Below the pieces are notes generated by a model. That model was given only the letters and a program-made list of their open reading frames with translations, was not told where the DNA came from and did not search any database. From NCBI GenBank assembly GCA_944379995.1, contig CALWGF010000005.1, forward strand, positions 112,009 through 159,765: a DNA stretch of 47,757 bases. Reading direction: 5' to 3'. A program made the translations under genes and the position numbers. Source of the stretch: an uncultured Clostridia bacterium. Its GTDB lineage: Bacteria > Bacillota > Clostridia > Lachnospirales > Anaerotignaceae. Shown in pieces: positions 9,773 to 19,159 of the stretch; within the stretch, counting starts at the first letter, position 1; each line of letters opens with the position of its first letter.

Positions 9773-12700
9773 ATGAGCAAAGTGAAAATTAAAAAGTTTA
9801 AAAAAGTCCTTGTTGCAAACAGAGGAGAAATCGCAATAAGAGTTTTTAGAGCTTTAAATGAACTTGGAATACAAACTGTTGGTATATTCTCAAAAGAGGA
9901 TAAATATTCTCTTTTTAGAACAAAAGCAGATGAGTCATATATGCTTAATCCTGAAAAAGGACCTATTGATGCATATCTTGATATAGATGAAATTATTAAA
10001 ATAGCTAAGTCAAAAGGTGTTGATGCTATCCACCCTGGATATGGATTTTTATCTGAAAACCCTGAACTTGTTGAAGCCTGTGAAAAAAATGGTATTGCTT
10101 TCATTGGACCTTCAAAAGAAATTATGTATGCAATGGGTGATAAAATTTCATCAAAACAGAATGCTATTAAATGCGGAGTGCCTATTATACCGGGTGTTGA
10201 CCACGCTGTAAAAACAGAAAGCGAAGTTATGAAAATTGCTGATGAAATCGGTTATCCTGTAATGCTTAAAGCTTCAAACGGCGGTGGCGGTAGAGGTATG
10301 CGTATCGTTAATTCAAGAGAAGAAATGCCAAAAGAGTTTGAAGAAGCAAGAAACGAAGCTAAAAAAGCCTTTGGTGATGATAAGATTTTCATTGAAAAAT
10401 ATTTAAGAGACCCTAAACATATAGAAGTACAGATTATTGGTGATAAATACGGTAATGTTATACATCTTTATGATAGAGATTGTTCTGTTCAAAGAAGACA
10501 TCAGAAAGTTGTTGAATTTGCTCCTGCTTTCACAATAAGTGATGAAACACGTAATAAAATATTTGATGATGCAATTAAACTTTCAAAATTTGTTGGATAT
10601 AAAAATGCCGGAACACTTGAGTTCCTTGTAGATGCTGATGAAAATTACTATTTCATCGAAATGAACCCTCGTATACAGGTTGAACATACTGTATCTGAAA
10701 TGGTAACAGGTATTGATATTGTTCAAACTCAAATACTTGTTGAAGAAGGTTATCCTTTAAATTCAGATGAAATCAATATACCTTCACAAGAAGCAATTCC
10801 TTGTATAGGATATTCAATACAGATGCGTGTTACAACAGAAGACCCTGCAAATAACTTCCTTCCTGATACAGGAAAAATTTCAGTTTATCGTTCAGCAGCA
10901 GGTAATGGTATAAGACTTGATGGTGGTACTGCTTATACAGGTGCTGAAATTACACCATATTATGACAGCCTTCTTGTTAAAATAATTGCTACTGATAGAA
11001 ACTTTAAAACAACTGTTAAAAAAGCTGTCAGAGCATTAAAAGAAACTCGTATAAGAGGTGTAAAAACAAATATTCCTTTCCTTATAAACGTTCTTCAAAG
11101 TGAAACATTCCTTAATGGTAAATGTGCAACAACATTTATTGAAAGAACACCTGAATTATTTAAAATATCATTAAGTCAGGATAGGGCAACAAAAATTGCT
11201 GAATTTATCGGAAATAAAATTGTAAATGAATCAAAAGGTGAAAAACCTTATTTTGAAACTGTAAAAGCACCTGTTTTTAATGAAGAAAAGAAAATTTATG
11301 GTGCAAAAGATGAGTTCTTAAAACTTGGTGCAAAAGAATTTACTCAAAAACTTATGAATGATAAAAAACTCTATGTTACTGATACAACAATGAGAGATGC
11401 TCATCAATCACTTATGGCTACAAGAATGAGAACAACAGACCTTTTAAAAGCTGCCCCTGCAACAAATGCTGCTATGCAAAATGCTTTTTCTGTTGAGGCT
11501 TGGGGTGGTGCAACATTTGACGTTGCTTATAGATTCCTTAAAGAATCACCTTGGGTAAGACTTGAACAGCTTAGTAAAAAAATGCCTAATACACTTATTC
11601 AGATGCTTCTTCGTGCATCAAATGCCGTAGGTTATACAAACTATCCTGATAATGTTGTTAGAGAATTTATTAAAGTTTCTGCTGAAAGAGGCGTTGATGT
11701 ATTTAGAATTTTCGACAGTTTAAACTGGATTGAAAATATGAAAATGCCTATTGAAGAAGCTCTTAAAACAGGAAAAATAGTTGAAGGTGCTATTTGTTAC
11801 ACAGGTGATATTTTAGACCCTAACGAAACTAAATACACAGTTGAATATTATATAAATAAAGCAAAAGAACTTGAAGCTTTAGGCTGTCATATATTTGCAA
11901 TTAAAGATATGGCTGGTCTTTTAAAACCATATGCTGCAAAAGAGCTTTTCTCTGCTCTTAAATCAGAACTTAATATTCCACTTCACCTTCATACACATGA
12001 CTCAACAGGTAATGGTGTAAGTACAGTTCTTATGGCTGCTGAAGCTGGTGTTAATATTGTTGACCTTGCTATTGAGTCAATGAGTACTCTTACAAGTCAG
12101 CCTTCTATGAACTCTGTTGTTGAAGCTCTTAAAGGTACAGAAAGAGATACTGGAATTGATACTGATGAAATAAGAGAACTTAGCAGATACTATGGAGAAG
12201 TTAGAAAAATTTACAGTGGTTTTGAAAGTGAAATGAAAACTCCAAACACTGAAATTTATAAATATGAAATTCCTGGTGGTCAGTATTCAAACCTTCTTGC
12301 ACAGGTTAAAGAAATGGGTTCTGCTGATAACTTTGAAGAAATCAAACATCTTTATAAAGAAGCTAATGACCTTTTAGGAAATATCGTAAAAGTTACACCT
12401 TCATCAAAAGTTGTTGGTGACCTTGCTATATTTATGTCTAAAAATGGTCTTAATAAAGATAATATACTTACAGAAGGTAAAGACCTTTCATATCCTGATT
12501 CAGTAGTTGATTATTTCTCAGGAAATATTGGTCAGCCAGATGGTGGTTTCCCTGTTGAACTTCAGAAAATAGTTCTTAAAGGTAAAGAAGCTATTACTAA
12601 ACGTCCGGGAGAACTTATATCTCCTGCTGATTTTGAAGCAATTAAAAATCATATATTAGAAGAACATAAGCTTAAATCAGTAAATTCAAGAAATGTATTA

Positions 12701-13219
12701 AGTTATGCTTTATATCCAAAAGTATATGATGATTATTGCAAACATCTTGAATATTATAATGATGTTACAAGACTTGACAGCCATGTTTATTTCTATGGAC
12801 TTAGAAAAGGTGAAGAAACACTTATCAAAATTGGTGAAGGTAAAGAGATTATAATTAAATTTATTGATATGTCTGAACCAGATGAAGAAGGAAATCGTGC
12901 ACTTTCATTTGAAATTAATGGTGCTATTCGTGAAATCAAAGTTCTTGATAAAAATCTTGAAGTTAAGAGTGATAGAAAACTTAAAGCTGACAATAATAAC
13001 CCTGCACACCTTGGTTCTTCAATACCTGGTACAGTTGGTAAGATTGTTGTTAAAGAAGGCGATAAAGTTTCAAAGAATACTGTACTTATGACAGTAGAAG
13101 CTATGAAGATGGAAACAAGTGTTGTTTCAAAAGTAGAGGGTACAGTAGATAAGATTTATGTAAAAGAAGGCGAAAAAGTAAGTCAGGGCGACCTCCTTAT
13201 ATCTTTCGTTGTAGAATAA
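9773..13219 (+). CDS. pyc: Pyruvate carboxylase
   Basis: This single-chain enzyme makes oxaloacetate from pyruvate, ATP and bicarbonate and refills the carbon core. The 1148 residues run biotin carboxylase (about 1-460, with VANRGEIAIRV, GGGGRGMRIV and EMNPRIQVEH), carboxyltransferase (about 535-1000, with TTMRDAHQSL and HLHTHDSTGNG metal-site motifs), and a C-terminal biotinyl domain with EAMKMET, placing biotin on Lys1112. The ATG has AAGGGGG upstream. It is monocistronic, with a candidate promoter and a strong terminator. Its length matches the alpha4-type enzymes. Confidence 0.98.
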   Translation: MSKVKIKKFKKVLVANRGEIAIRVFRALNELGIQTVGIFSKEDKYSLFRTKADESYMLNPEKGPIDAYLDIDEIIKIAKSKGVDAIHPGYGFLSENPELVEACEKNGIAFIGPSKEIMYAMGDKISSKQNAIKCGVPIIPGVDHAVKTESEVMKIADEIGYPVMLKASNGGGGRGMRIVNSREEMPKEFEEARNEAKKAFGDDKIFIEKYLRDPKHIEVQIIGDKYGNVIHLYDRDCSVQRRHQKVVEFAPAFTISDETRNKIFDDAIKLSKFVGYKNAGTLEFLVDADENYYFIEMNPRIQVEHTVSEMVTGIDIVQTQILVEEGYPLNSDEINIPSQEAIPCIGYSIQMRVTTEDPANNFLPDTGKISVYRSAAGNGIRLDGGTAYTGAEITPYYDSLLVKIIATDRNFKTTVKKAVRALKETRIRGVKTNIPFLINVLQSETFLNGKCATTFIERTPELFKISLSQDRATKIAEFIGNKIVNESKGEKPYFETVKAPVFNEEKKIYGAKDEFLKLGAKEFTQKLMNDKKLYVTDTTMRDAHQSLMATRMRTTDLLKAAPATNAAMQNAFSVEAWGGATFDVAYRFLKESPWVRLEQLSKKMPNTLIQMLLRASNAVGYTNYPDNVVREFIKVSAERGVDVFRIFDSLNWIENMKMPIEEALKTGKIVEGAICYTGDILDPNETKYTVEYYINKAKELEALGCHIFAIKDMAGLLKPYAAKELFSALKSELNIPLHLHTHDSTGNGVSTVLMAAEAGVNIVDLAIESMSTLTSQPSMNSVVEALKGTERDTGIDTDEIRELSRYYGEVRKIYSGFESEMKTPNTEIYKYEIPGGQYSNLLAQVKEMGSADNFEEIKHLYKEANDLLGNIVKVTPSSKVVGDLAIFMSKNGLNKDNILTEGKDLSYPDSVVDYFSGNIGQPDGGFPVELQKIVLKGKEAITKRPGELISPADFEAIKNHILEEHKLKSVNSRNVLSYALYPKVYDDYCKHLEYYNDVTRLDSHVYFYGLRKGEETLIKIGEGKEIIIKFIDMSEPDEEGNRALSFEINGAIREIKVLDKNLEVKSDRKLKADNNNPAHLGSSIPGTVGKIVVKEGDKVSKNTVLMTVEAMKMETSVVSKVEGTVDKIYVKEGEKVSQGDLLISFVVE

Positions 13220-13233
13220 TAATTTTAATTATT

Positions 13234-13265
13234 AAAGAGTATCGATTTTATCGATACTCTTTTTT
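13234..13265 (+). terminator. Strong terminator after pyc
   Basis: AAAGAGTATCGAT (13234-13246) and its perfect complement (13250-13262) flank a TTT loop and run into a T-tract. Confidence 0.93.
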
Positions 13266-13343
13266 GATATAAATAATACTTATAATATAATTTTTATATA
13301 TAACTATATTATATAGTATTTTCAACAAATATTATTAAAACTA

Positions 13344-13372
13344 TTGTTTGATTATGTTATGTGATATATAAT
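13344..13372 (+). promoter_or_regulatory. Promoter of the SLH/CAP protein gene
   Basis: TTGTTT (13344-13349), 17-base spacer and TATAAT (13367-13372), just upstream of an AGGGAGGA site. Confidence 0.7.
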
Positions 13373-13405
13373 ATATTCGATTTTTTTAAGATAGGGAGGA
13401 TAAAA

Positions 13406-14812
13406 ATGAAAAAGACAGTAAAAACAGCAACAGCCTTAATTTTTGCTATGACTTGTTGTTTTAATACAGCTTTTGCTGCTGTTCAAACAAATGCAAATAG
13501 TTGGGCAGTTGAAAGTGTTACTGAGTCTGTTGAACTTGGTATAATGCCTCAGTCTTTAGCTTATGATGCTATTTCTAATATAACACGTGAGGAGCTTTGT
13601 ATACTTGCTATAAATTTTTATGAAAAATATACAGGTAATAAAGCTACTCCAAAAGAAAAAAGTCCTTTTAGTGATACTGACTTTTATATGATAGTTTCTG
13701 CTTATGAAATGGGCATTATAGATGGTGTTTCAGAAAATAAATTTGAACCTAATAAAAATGTTACAAGAGAAGAGCTTGCAGTTGTTATTTACAAAACATT
13801 AAAAGCATGTGGAATAGAAAAGCTTTCTAATAATTATGAAAGAAAATTTGAAGATGATGATAAAATATCATCTTTTGCTAAAGAAGGTGTAAATGCAGTT
13901 GTTTCAAATGGTATTATGAGTGGAGTGGGTAATAATTTTAATCCATTAGATATTGTTACAAGAGAGCAAACAGCAACAGCTTTTGTTAATACTTATAATA
14001 TTACAAGAAATAGACCTATTACAATAAATAATAAAGAATTGTATATAGGAAGTTCAAAAGATGATGTTATATCAATGTTTGGCAATCCTCAAAGAATAGA
14101 TGAAAGTATATATGGTTATAAAAGATATGTATATAATAATGATTATAATAATCTTTTTATTATAGGAATAAGTAATGATACTGTTGTTGATGTATATATA
14201 TCAGGTAAAAATTCTGGTTATGATACTTTTAATATAGATAGTAAATTTTCATCTAATGGTAATAAATATGAATATAACGAAGATATAAATAAATTTATAT
14301 TATGTGATAATTTTGTTAATATTGATATATACTGTGATATAAGTACAGGTAATATTTATGGTATAAAAATAAGTGATAAAAATTATGACTATTCAAGAAA
14401 TATTGATAATTATACAGAAGAAGTACAAAAAAGCATAGAAATGGAAGTACTTGATATTATAAATGCAGAAAGAGTTAAAAGGGGAATTGTACCTTTAACA
14501 TTTGATGAAAGATTAAATGTATCTGCAAAAAATCATTCTATTGATATGGTAGAGAATAAGTATATAGACTATAATAATAAAGATGGAAAAACACCTTTTG
14601 AAAGAATGAATGAACAAGGTATAAATTTCGATTTTGCTGCTGAAACAATATCACAAGTATCAAATGATGTATATGATATTTTAGGTGATGTTATGACAGT
14701 TAAAGGTAAAAAAGGGAATGTATTAAGTGATATGATGGATACAGCAGGAGTTGGAGTTGCAAACAATAGTTTTAATTTATATGTAACTATTGATATGTAT
14801 TATAGCAAATGA
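13406..14812 (+). CDS. S-layer-homology and CAP-domain surface protein
   Basis: This is a predicted secreted cell-wall protein of 468 residues. A signal peptide (residues 1-24, ending AFA) is followed by three SLH repeats (about 30-78, 80-135 and 145-205; recurring NITREEL, NVTREEL and IVTREQT motifs). SLH repeats commonly bind secondary wall polymer. Next come a CAP-associated-type domain (about 207-330, IGSSKDDVISMFG) and a C-terminal CAP/SCP-like domain (about 345-468, VLDIINAERVKRG and LNVSAKNHS). The open frame begins at 13361, but ATG 13406 has AGGGAGGA six bases before it and starts the signal peptide. The function of such CAP proteins is unsettled. Confidence 0.9.
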   Translation: MKKTVKTATALIFAMTCCFNTAFAAVQTNANSWAVESVTESVELGIMPQSLAYDAISNITREELCILAINFYEKYTGNKATPKEKSPFSDTDFYMIVSAYEMGIIDGVSENKFEPNKNVTREELAVVIYKTLKACGIEKLSNNYERKFEDDDKISSFAKEGVNAVVSNGIMSGVGNNFNPLDIVTREQTATAFVNTYNITRNRPITINNKELYIGSSKDDVISMFGNPQRIDESIYGYKRYVYNNDYNNLFIIGISNDTVVDVYISGKNSGYDTFNIDSKFSSNGNKYEYNEDINKFILCDNFVNIDIYCDISTGNIYGIKISDKNYDYSRNIDNYTEEVQKSIEMEVLDIINAERVKRGIVPLTFDERLNVSAKNHSIDMVENKYIDYNNKDGKTPFERMNEQGINFDFAAETISQVSNDVYDILGDVMTVKGKKGNVLSDMMDTAGVGVANNSFNLYVTIDMYYSK

Positions 14813-14819
14813 TTATATA

Positions 14820-14847
14820 TTGAAAAAATTTCTAAAAGGTATATAAT
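14820..14847 (+). promoter_or_regulatory. Promoter of the Mrp-family gene
   Basis: TTGAAA (14820-14825), 16-base spacer, TATAAT (14842-14847). Confidence 0.72.
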
Positions 14848-14885
14848 GTAATAATCATATAAATTTTTTATAGAGGAGATGCATT

Positions 14886-15719
14886 ATGAGTAGTTGCGAT
14901 AAATCAAGCTGTGCAAGCTGTACTTCAAATTGTTCAGAAAGAAAAACAGATTTCCATGAGCCTTATAACAGCCTTAGTAATATTAAAAAAGTAATAAGCG
15001 TTATGAGTGGTAAGGGAGGCGTTGGAAAATCACTTGTTACTTCTTCACTTGCTGTATCACTTGCTAAAAAAGGATATAAAGTTGGTATACTTGATGCTGA
15101 TATAACAGGTCCTTCAATACCAAAAGTTTTTGGTATAAAAGAAAAAGCCATGGGTTGTCCAGATGGAGCTTTTCCTATTGAAACAGGTAAACTTGGCATA
15201 AAAGTTATGAGTATAAATGTTCTTCTTGATGATGAAGAAAGTCCTGTTGTTTGGAGAGGTCCTGTAATTGGCAATGTTGTAAAACAATTTTGGCAAGAAG
15301 TTATATGGGGTGAATTAGACGTTCTTCTTATTGATATGCCTCCAGGAACAGGTGACGTACCTCTTACAGTATTCCAAACAATTAAACTTGATGGTGCAGT
15401 TATTGTTACAGCCCCACAGGATTTAGTTTCTCTTATTGTTAAGAAATCATATAAAATGGCTGAAAAAATGAACATAAATGTTCTTGGTATAGTTGAAAAT
15501 ATGAGTTATATGGAATGTCCAGATTGTGGTAAATTAATGTATCCTTTCGGAAAAAGTAATATAGAAAATGTTGCTTCTGAAATGAATATTGATGTACTTG
15601 CAAAAATTCCTATTAAGCCTGAAAATGCGGCTCTTTGTGATGCAGGAAATGTTGAAGATATTGATACTTCATACATTGAGAATATGACAGAAACAATAAT
15701 TAAAAAAATAAATCTTTAA
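14886..15719 (+). CDS. Mrp/Nbp35-family Fe-S cluster carrier ATPase
   Basis: This is a cytoplasmic P-loop ATPase of the Mrp/ApbC/Nbp35 family, which holds and delivers iron-sulfur clusters. The deviant Walker A GKGGVGKS lies at about 42-49, LDADITGPSIP follows, and a CPDC pair (Cys211, Cys214) can hold the bridging cluster between two subunits. The N-terminus is cysteine-rich (CDKSSCASCTSNC, residues 4-16), resembling the extra N-terminal cluster site of eukaryotic Nbp35. 277 residues, monocistronic, own promoter and a shared terminator. It might be annotated mrp or apbC. Confidence 0.94.
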   Translation: MSSCDKSSCASCTSNCSERKTDFHEPYNSLSNIKKVISVMSGKGGVGKSLVTSSLAVSLAKKGYKVGILDADITGPSIPKVFGIKEKAMGCPDGAFPIETGKLGIKVMSINVLLDDEESPVVWRGPVIGNVVKQFWQEVIWGELDVLLIDMPPGTGDVPLTVFQTIKLDGAVIVTAPQDLVSLIVKKSYKMAEKMNINVLGIVENMSYMECPDCGKLMYPFGKSNIENVASEMNIDVLAKIPIKPENAALCDAGNVEDIDTSYIENMTETIIKKINL

Positions 15720-15724
15720 TATTA

Positions 15725-15752
15725 AAAAGCACTTCTTTTTTGAAGTGCTTTT
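15725..15752. terminator. Bidirectional terminator between convergent genes
   Basis: AAAAGCACTTC (15725-15735) and GAAGTGCTTTT (15742-15752) pair perfectly around a T-rich loop. It ends the Mrp-family gene on the plus strand and the AlbA_2 gene on the minus strand. Confidence 0.9.
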
Positions 15753-16893
15753 ATATTTCATCTGTTCCCGGAAGAACAACTTTAAATATATTCTTTTTTT
15801 TAAGATTAACAAATTTTACTTCTTTTCCTATATCCTCAAGAGTATCTTTAATACATTTAAGTCCTAGTGTTCCAGAAATAAATCTTTGCTTTTTATCAAA
15901 TATAAGAAGTCTTTGATAAAGCCAAGAATTACGTCTTGGCGGATTTATTTCAGAGTCTATATTTATTATTCCTTCGTTTCTCCATACAGCACCAGGATTT
16001 TCGATTTCAACCATTTTAGGTTCTATTCTTATTGTGATTTCTCTTGTATTATCCCAATAATCTCTATGAACAACAGCGTTATAAAGTGCCTCTAATACGA
16101 TATTAAGAGGATAATTTTTATTTTTTATACTATTGATTAATATGTTTTCTGCATTATCAAGCATTGAAGGTATGTTTCCTTCTATATGTATACGTTTTTT
16201 ATTATAATCAATATTAATACCCGTTGAAGGTAAGAAATTTTGAGTGTTCTTACCAAAAAGTAACATTCCGCCAGCAGTAGGGTGATATTCAGAACGTTCC
16301 ATATCACGTCCCAGTATTCCCATAGCTTCAAGTATAAGTATATTTTTTTTGCTTGATATTTCAGAGTCTATTGAAAAATATTTTTTTATAAGTGTAAAAT
16401 CTAAATCATCAATATATGCATTAGGTAATATTGTTGTTTCATATGAAAGTATACCATTTTCTTGAAGCATAGAGGCTACTTCATATCGTCTGGCAATATC
16501 TGTTGTTGAACCACGTCTTATATAAAATGTACCTGTTTGAAGTATCTGATGAGGTCTTTGACTACTTTTAAATATTGTAAGAACAAAAAGTTTTTTACCT
16601 TTATAAAATATTTCTTCAAAACGTATAGGAACAGGTGGGTCGCATCTTCCGCATATAAGTTGTTGAATACGTTCTTCTTCAAGTTTATTTGCTGTTACAC
16701 CAACTATTTCTTTTTTCTTATCTTCTACGCCAAATATAATATATCCTCTGCCACCTTTAGAATTTGCAATAGCTGTGACATCTTTTACAAATTCTCTTTT
16801 TGAGTATTCTTTATCTATATTAAAATCTAATTTGAAATCAAGTTTTTCATACTCAGAACGTGAAAGAAGTTCTTCTAATTTTTGTATATTCAT
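15751..16893 (-). CDS. AlbA_2-domain ATP-binding protein, probable transcriptional regulator
   Basis: The N-terminal half (about residues 1-130) has the Schlafen AlbA_2 pattern: LEFKLD-like start (here LDFKLD), FVKDVTAIANSKGGRGYIIFGVED, and YIRRGSTT. The C-terminal half has a HATPase_c_4-like segment (LEALYNAVVHRDYWD, then IENPG). Proteins with this layout (COG2865) are generally annotated as regulators or helicase-related, but targets are unknown. The open frame reaches a GTG at 16902, which lies inside the AAGGTG site, so ATG 16893, six bases after it, is chosen (380 residues). It stands alone and converges on the Mrp-family gene. Confidence 0.85.
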   Translation of the reverse strand: MNIQKLEELLSRSEYEKLDFKLDFNIDKEYSKREFVKDVTAIANSKGGRGYIIFGVEDKKKEIVGVTANKLEEERIQQLICGRCDPPVPIRFEEIFYKGKKLFVLTIFKSSQRPHQILQTGTFYIRRGSTTDIARRYEVASMLQENGILSYETTILPNAYIDDLDFTLIKKYFSIDSEISSKKNILILEAMGILGRDMERSEYHPTAGGMLLFGKNTQNFLPSTGINIDYNKKRIHIEGNIPSMLDNAENILINSIKNKNYPLNIVLEALYNAVVHRDYWDNTREITIRIEPKMVEIENPGAVWRNEGIINIDSEINPPRRNSWLYQRLLIFDKKQRFISGTLGLKCIKDTLEDIGKEVKFVNLKKKNIFKVVLPGTDEI

Positions 16894-17113
16894 AAAAATC
16901 ACCTTCTATTTATTATATAAATAATATAATAAATTTTTAAATTTATGTCATTATATTATTTTGTAAAATATGCTTAATATTTAATAAAGTATAAAATATA
17001 TAAAAATTATATATTATTTTTATATATTATTATAAATTTTTATCATAAAATGTATTATCTTAACAATTTCTTAATAATTATATAATAAATTTGTTTGAAT
17101 TATGGATTTTTCC

Positions 17114-17142
17114 TTGACATATATATACTAGTTAAGTATAAT
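17114..17142 (+). promoter_or_regulatory. Near-perfect sigma-A promoter of the NlpC/P60 gene
   Basis: TTGACA (17114-17119), 17-base spacer and TATAAT (17137-17142): a full consensus match on both hexamers. It implies high expression unless repressed. Confidence 0.9.
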
Positions 17143-17190
17143 ATTTCTTGTAACAATTATGTAATAATTTCTACGGAGGGGTTTAAATAG

Positions 17191-18315
17191 ATGAGTTTTT
17201 TAAAAACGGTAAGTAAAGCCGCAGTGATTGGCTCTATTATTTCTATAATGGGTGCATCAACGGTTTTTGCTGCTGCATTTGGAGTTGTTTCAGGAAATAA
17301 TGTAAATATACGAGCACAAGCTTCTACAACTTCACAAGTTTTAGGAAGTGCAGACCAAGGTTCAGAATTTAATGTACTTGGAAAAGAAGGTAATTGGTAT
17401 AGTATAATGTATAATGGTAGCCAAGGCTATGTATCAGCTGAATATTTTACAGTAAACAAAGTTGAAGCTACTGTTGTTGGAAATGGTGTAAATATCAGAA
17501 GTGGTGCAAGTACAGATAGTGCTGTAATAGGAAGTGTAAATAGTGGACAAAGTGTTACTGTTACTGCACAAAATAATGAATGGTACAAGCTTAGTGATAA
17601 TTCATATATAAGCAAACAGTATGTTGAAGGTGCTCTTGTTGACCTTGTAACAGGTATTAATAGTAATACTACTCAATCAGCTGCTTCTCAAAGCGGTGTA
17701 TTACAAAATACATATGGTGTTGTTACAGCTACATCAGGTCTTAATTTAAGAAGTACAGCTTCAACAGAAAGTACTATTATTGATGTTTTACCATATGGTG
17801 AAATAGTAGATGTTTATAGCTATTCAGCAACATGGGTTAAAGTAAAAACAGCTGATGGTGTAGAAGGTTATTTAAGTGCAGATTATTGTGCTATAAGAAC
17901 AGGTGAAAAACCTTCAAGAAGTGTATCATCAAATAAAGGTGAACAAGTAGCTGCATTTGCAAAACAGTACTTAGGTACTCCTTATGTTTGGGGTGGAACA
18001 AATCTTGATACAGGAGTTGACTGTTCAGGTTTTGTTTATGCAGTATATAAAAATTTTGGTGTAACTTTAAATAGAACATCATCTTCAATGGCATCAAATG
18101 GTGTTGTTGTAAGTAAATCACAGCTTATGCCAGGTGACCTTGTATTCTTTGATAGTTCAGGTTCTAATAATGGTGATATTTCTCATGTAGGTATATACAT
18201 TGGAAATGGTCAGTATATACATAGCTCAACAAGTAAAACAGGAGTTATTATTTCAAACTTAAATAATGCTTATGGTACAAGTACATATGTTACAGCAAGA
18301 AGAGTTATAAGATAA
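17191..18315 (+). CDS. Secreted SH3b / NlpC-P60 cell-wall endopeptidase
   Basis: This is a predicted peptidoglycan hydrolase that would cut peptide stems outside the membrane. A signal peptide (about residues 1-28, ending VFAAA) is followed by three bacterial SH3 repeats (about 28-75, 80-130 and 155-212; recurring VNIR or LNLRS motifs) that bind the wall, and a C-terminal NlpC/P60 domain. Catalytic Cys278 lies in DCSGF, with His332 in ISHVGIYIG and a third polar residue at His344. 374 residues. The start follows GGAGGGG and a near-perfect promoter, and a strong terminator follows, so it is a single-gene unit. Confidence 0.95.
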   Translation: MSFLKTVSKAAVIGSIISIMGASTVFAAAFGVVSGNNVNIRAQASTTSQVLGSADQGSEFNVLGKEGNWYSIMYNGSQGYVSAEYFTVNKVEATVVGNGVNIRSGASTDSAVIGSVNSGQSVTVTAQNNEWYKLSDNSYISKQYVEGALVDLVTGINSNTTQSAASQSGVLQNTYGVVTATSGLNLRSTASTESTIIDVLPYGEIVDVYSYSATWVKVKTADGVEGYLSADYCAIRTGEKPSRSVSSNKGEQVAAFAKQYLGTPYVWGGTNLDTGVDCSGFVYAVYKNFGVTLNRTSSSMASNGVVVSKSQLMPGDLVFFDSSGSNNGDISHVGIYIGNGQYIHSSTSKTGVIISNLNNAYGTSTYVTARRVIR

Positions 18316-18325
18316 CTTTTAATAT

Positions 18326-18357
18326 AAAAAGTCCTTTTCATTTGAAAAGGACTTTTT
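18326..18357 (+). terminator. Strong terminator after the NlpC/P60 gene
   Basis: A 14-base perfect stem (18326-18339 with 18344-18357) around ATTT; its right arm ends in the T-tract. Confidence 0.93.
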
Positions 18358-18391
18358 GTTATATAAATTTCATTTTTTTACTAATTTGTTA

Positions 18392-18420
18392 TTGCATTAA
18401 CAAATATTTTATATTATACT
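18392..18420 (+). promoter_or_regulatory. Promoter of the S-component/coaBC operon
   Basis: TTGCAT (18392-18397), 17-base spacer and TATACT (18415-18420). This leaves a leader of roughly 75-80 bases before the gene. Confidence 0.6.
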
Positions 18421-18504
18421 CTATTCATTGAGTATATAAGAGTTGTACTTAAAATAATATTAGCGTTGTATCTTCAAAATGGGGAACGACAGCAGGAGGT
18501 AAAA

Positions 18505-19131
18505 ATGAATACTAATAAAAAAACTCTTGAACTTGTACAAATGGCACTTTTTATAGCTATAATTCTTATTATGGCTTTCACACCTTTTTTAGGGTATATC
18601 CCTCTTTTTGTAACAAGAATAACAATACTTCATGTTCCTGTTATAATAGGTTCTATAATGCTTGGACCTAAAAAAGGAGCAATTTTGGGTTTTGTTTTCG
18701 GTCTTACAAGTCTTATTAATAACACTATAAATCCAACAGCTACATCTTTTGTATTTTCACCTTTTTATAGTATAGGTGATGTTCATGGTAACTTTTTTAG
18801 TCTTATAATATGTTTTGTTCCTAGAATACTTGTAGGTGTTGTTCCTTATTTATTTTATAAATTATTATCAAAAAATAATAGAGGTAGTGCTTTTGCATTA
18901 GCAGTTGCTGGAGCTTCTGGGGCTTTGGTAAATACACTTCTTGTTATGAATTTTATATATTTATTTTTTACAGAAAGTTATGCAGCGGCTAACCAGATTG
19001 CACCATCTGCATTATATACATTTATAATTGGTGTTATAGGTACAAACGGTATTCCAGAGGTTATAGCTTCTGTTATTATTACAACTGCTGTATGTAAAGT
19101 ACTTATAAAATTAAATTTCGCAAAGAACTAA
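18505..19131 (+). CDS. ECF transporter S component, probably pantothenate (PanT-like)
   Basis: This is an integral membrane protein of 208 residues with about five or six hydrophobic helices and the pattern LGPKKGAILGFVFGLTS, common to ECF S components. S components bind a vitamin and dock on a shared EcfAAT energy module, which is not in this window. Next to coaBC, the first committed cargo user, the likely substrate is pantothenate; this is inference from context. The frame opens at 18466, but ATG 18505 has AGGAGG five bases upstream. Confidence 0.82.
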   Translation: MNTNKKTLELVQMALFIAIILIMAFTPFLGYIPLFVTRITILHVPVIIGSIMLGPKKGAILGFVFGLTSLINNTINPTATSFVFSPFYSIGDVHGNFFSLIICFVPRILVGVVPYLFYKLLSKNNRGSAFALAVAGASGALVNTLLVMNFIYLFFTESYAAANQIAPSALYTFIIGVIGTNGIPEVIASVIITTAVCKVLIKLNFAKN

Positions 19132-19159
19132 TATTTTAGATTAAAGGAGCAATAATATT

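Noticed and set aside
14963..15475. A 170-codon minus-strand open frame
   Set aside because: Antisense shadow of the Mrp-family gene; no family match and no ribosome binding site.
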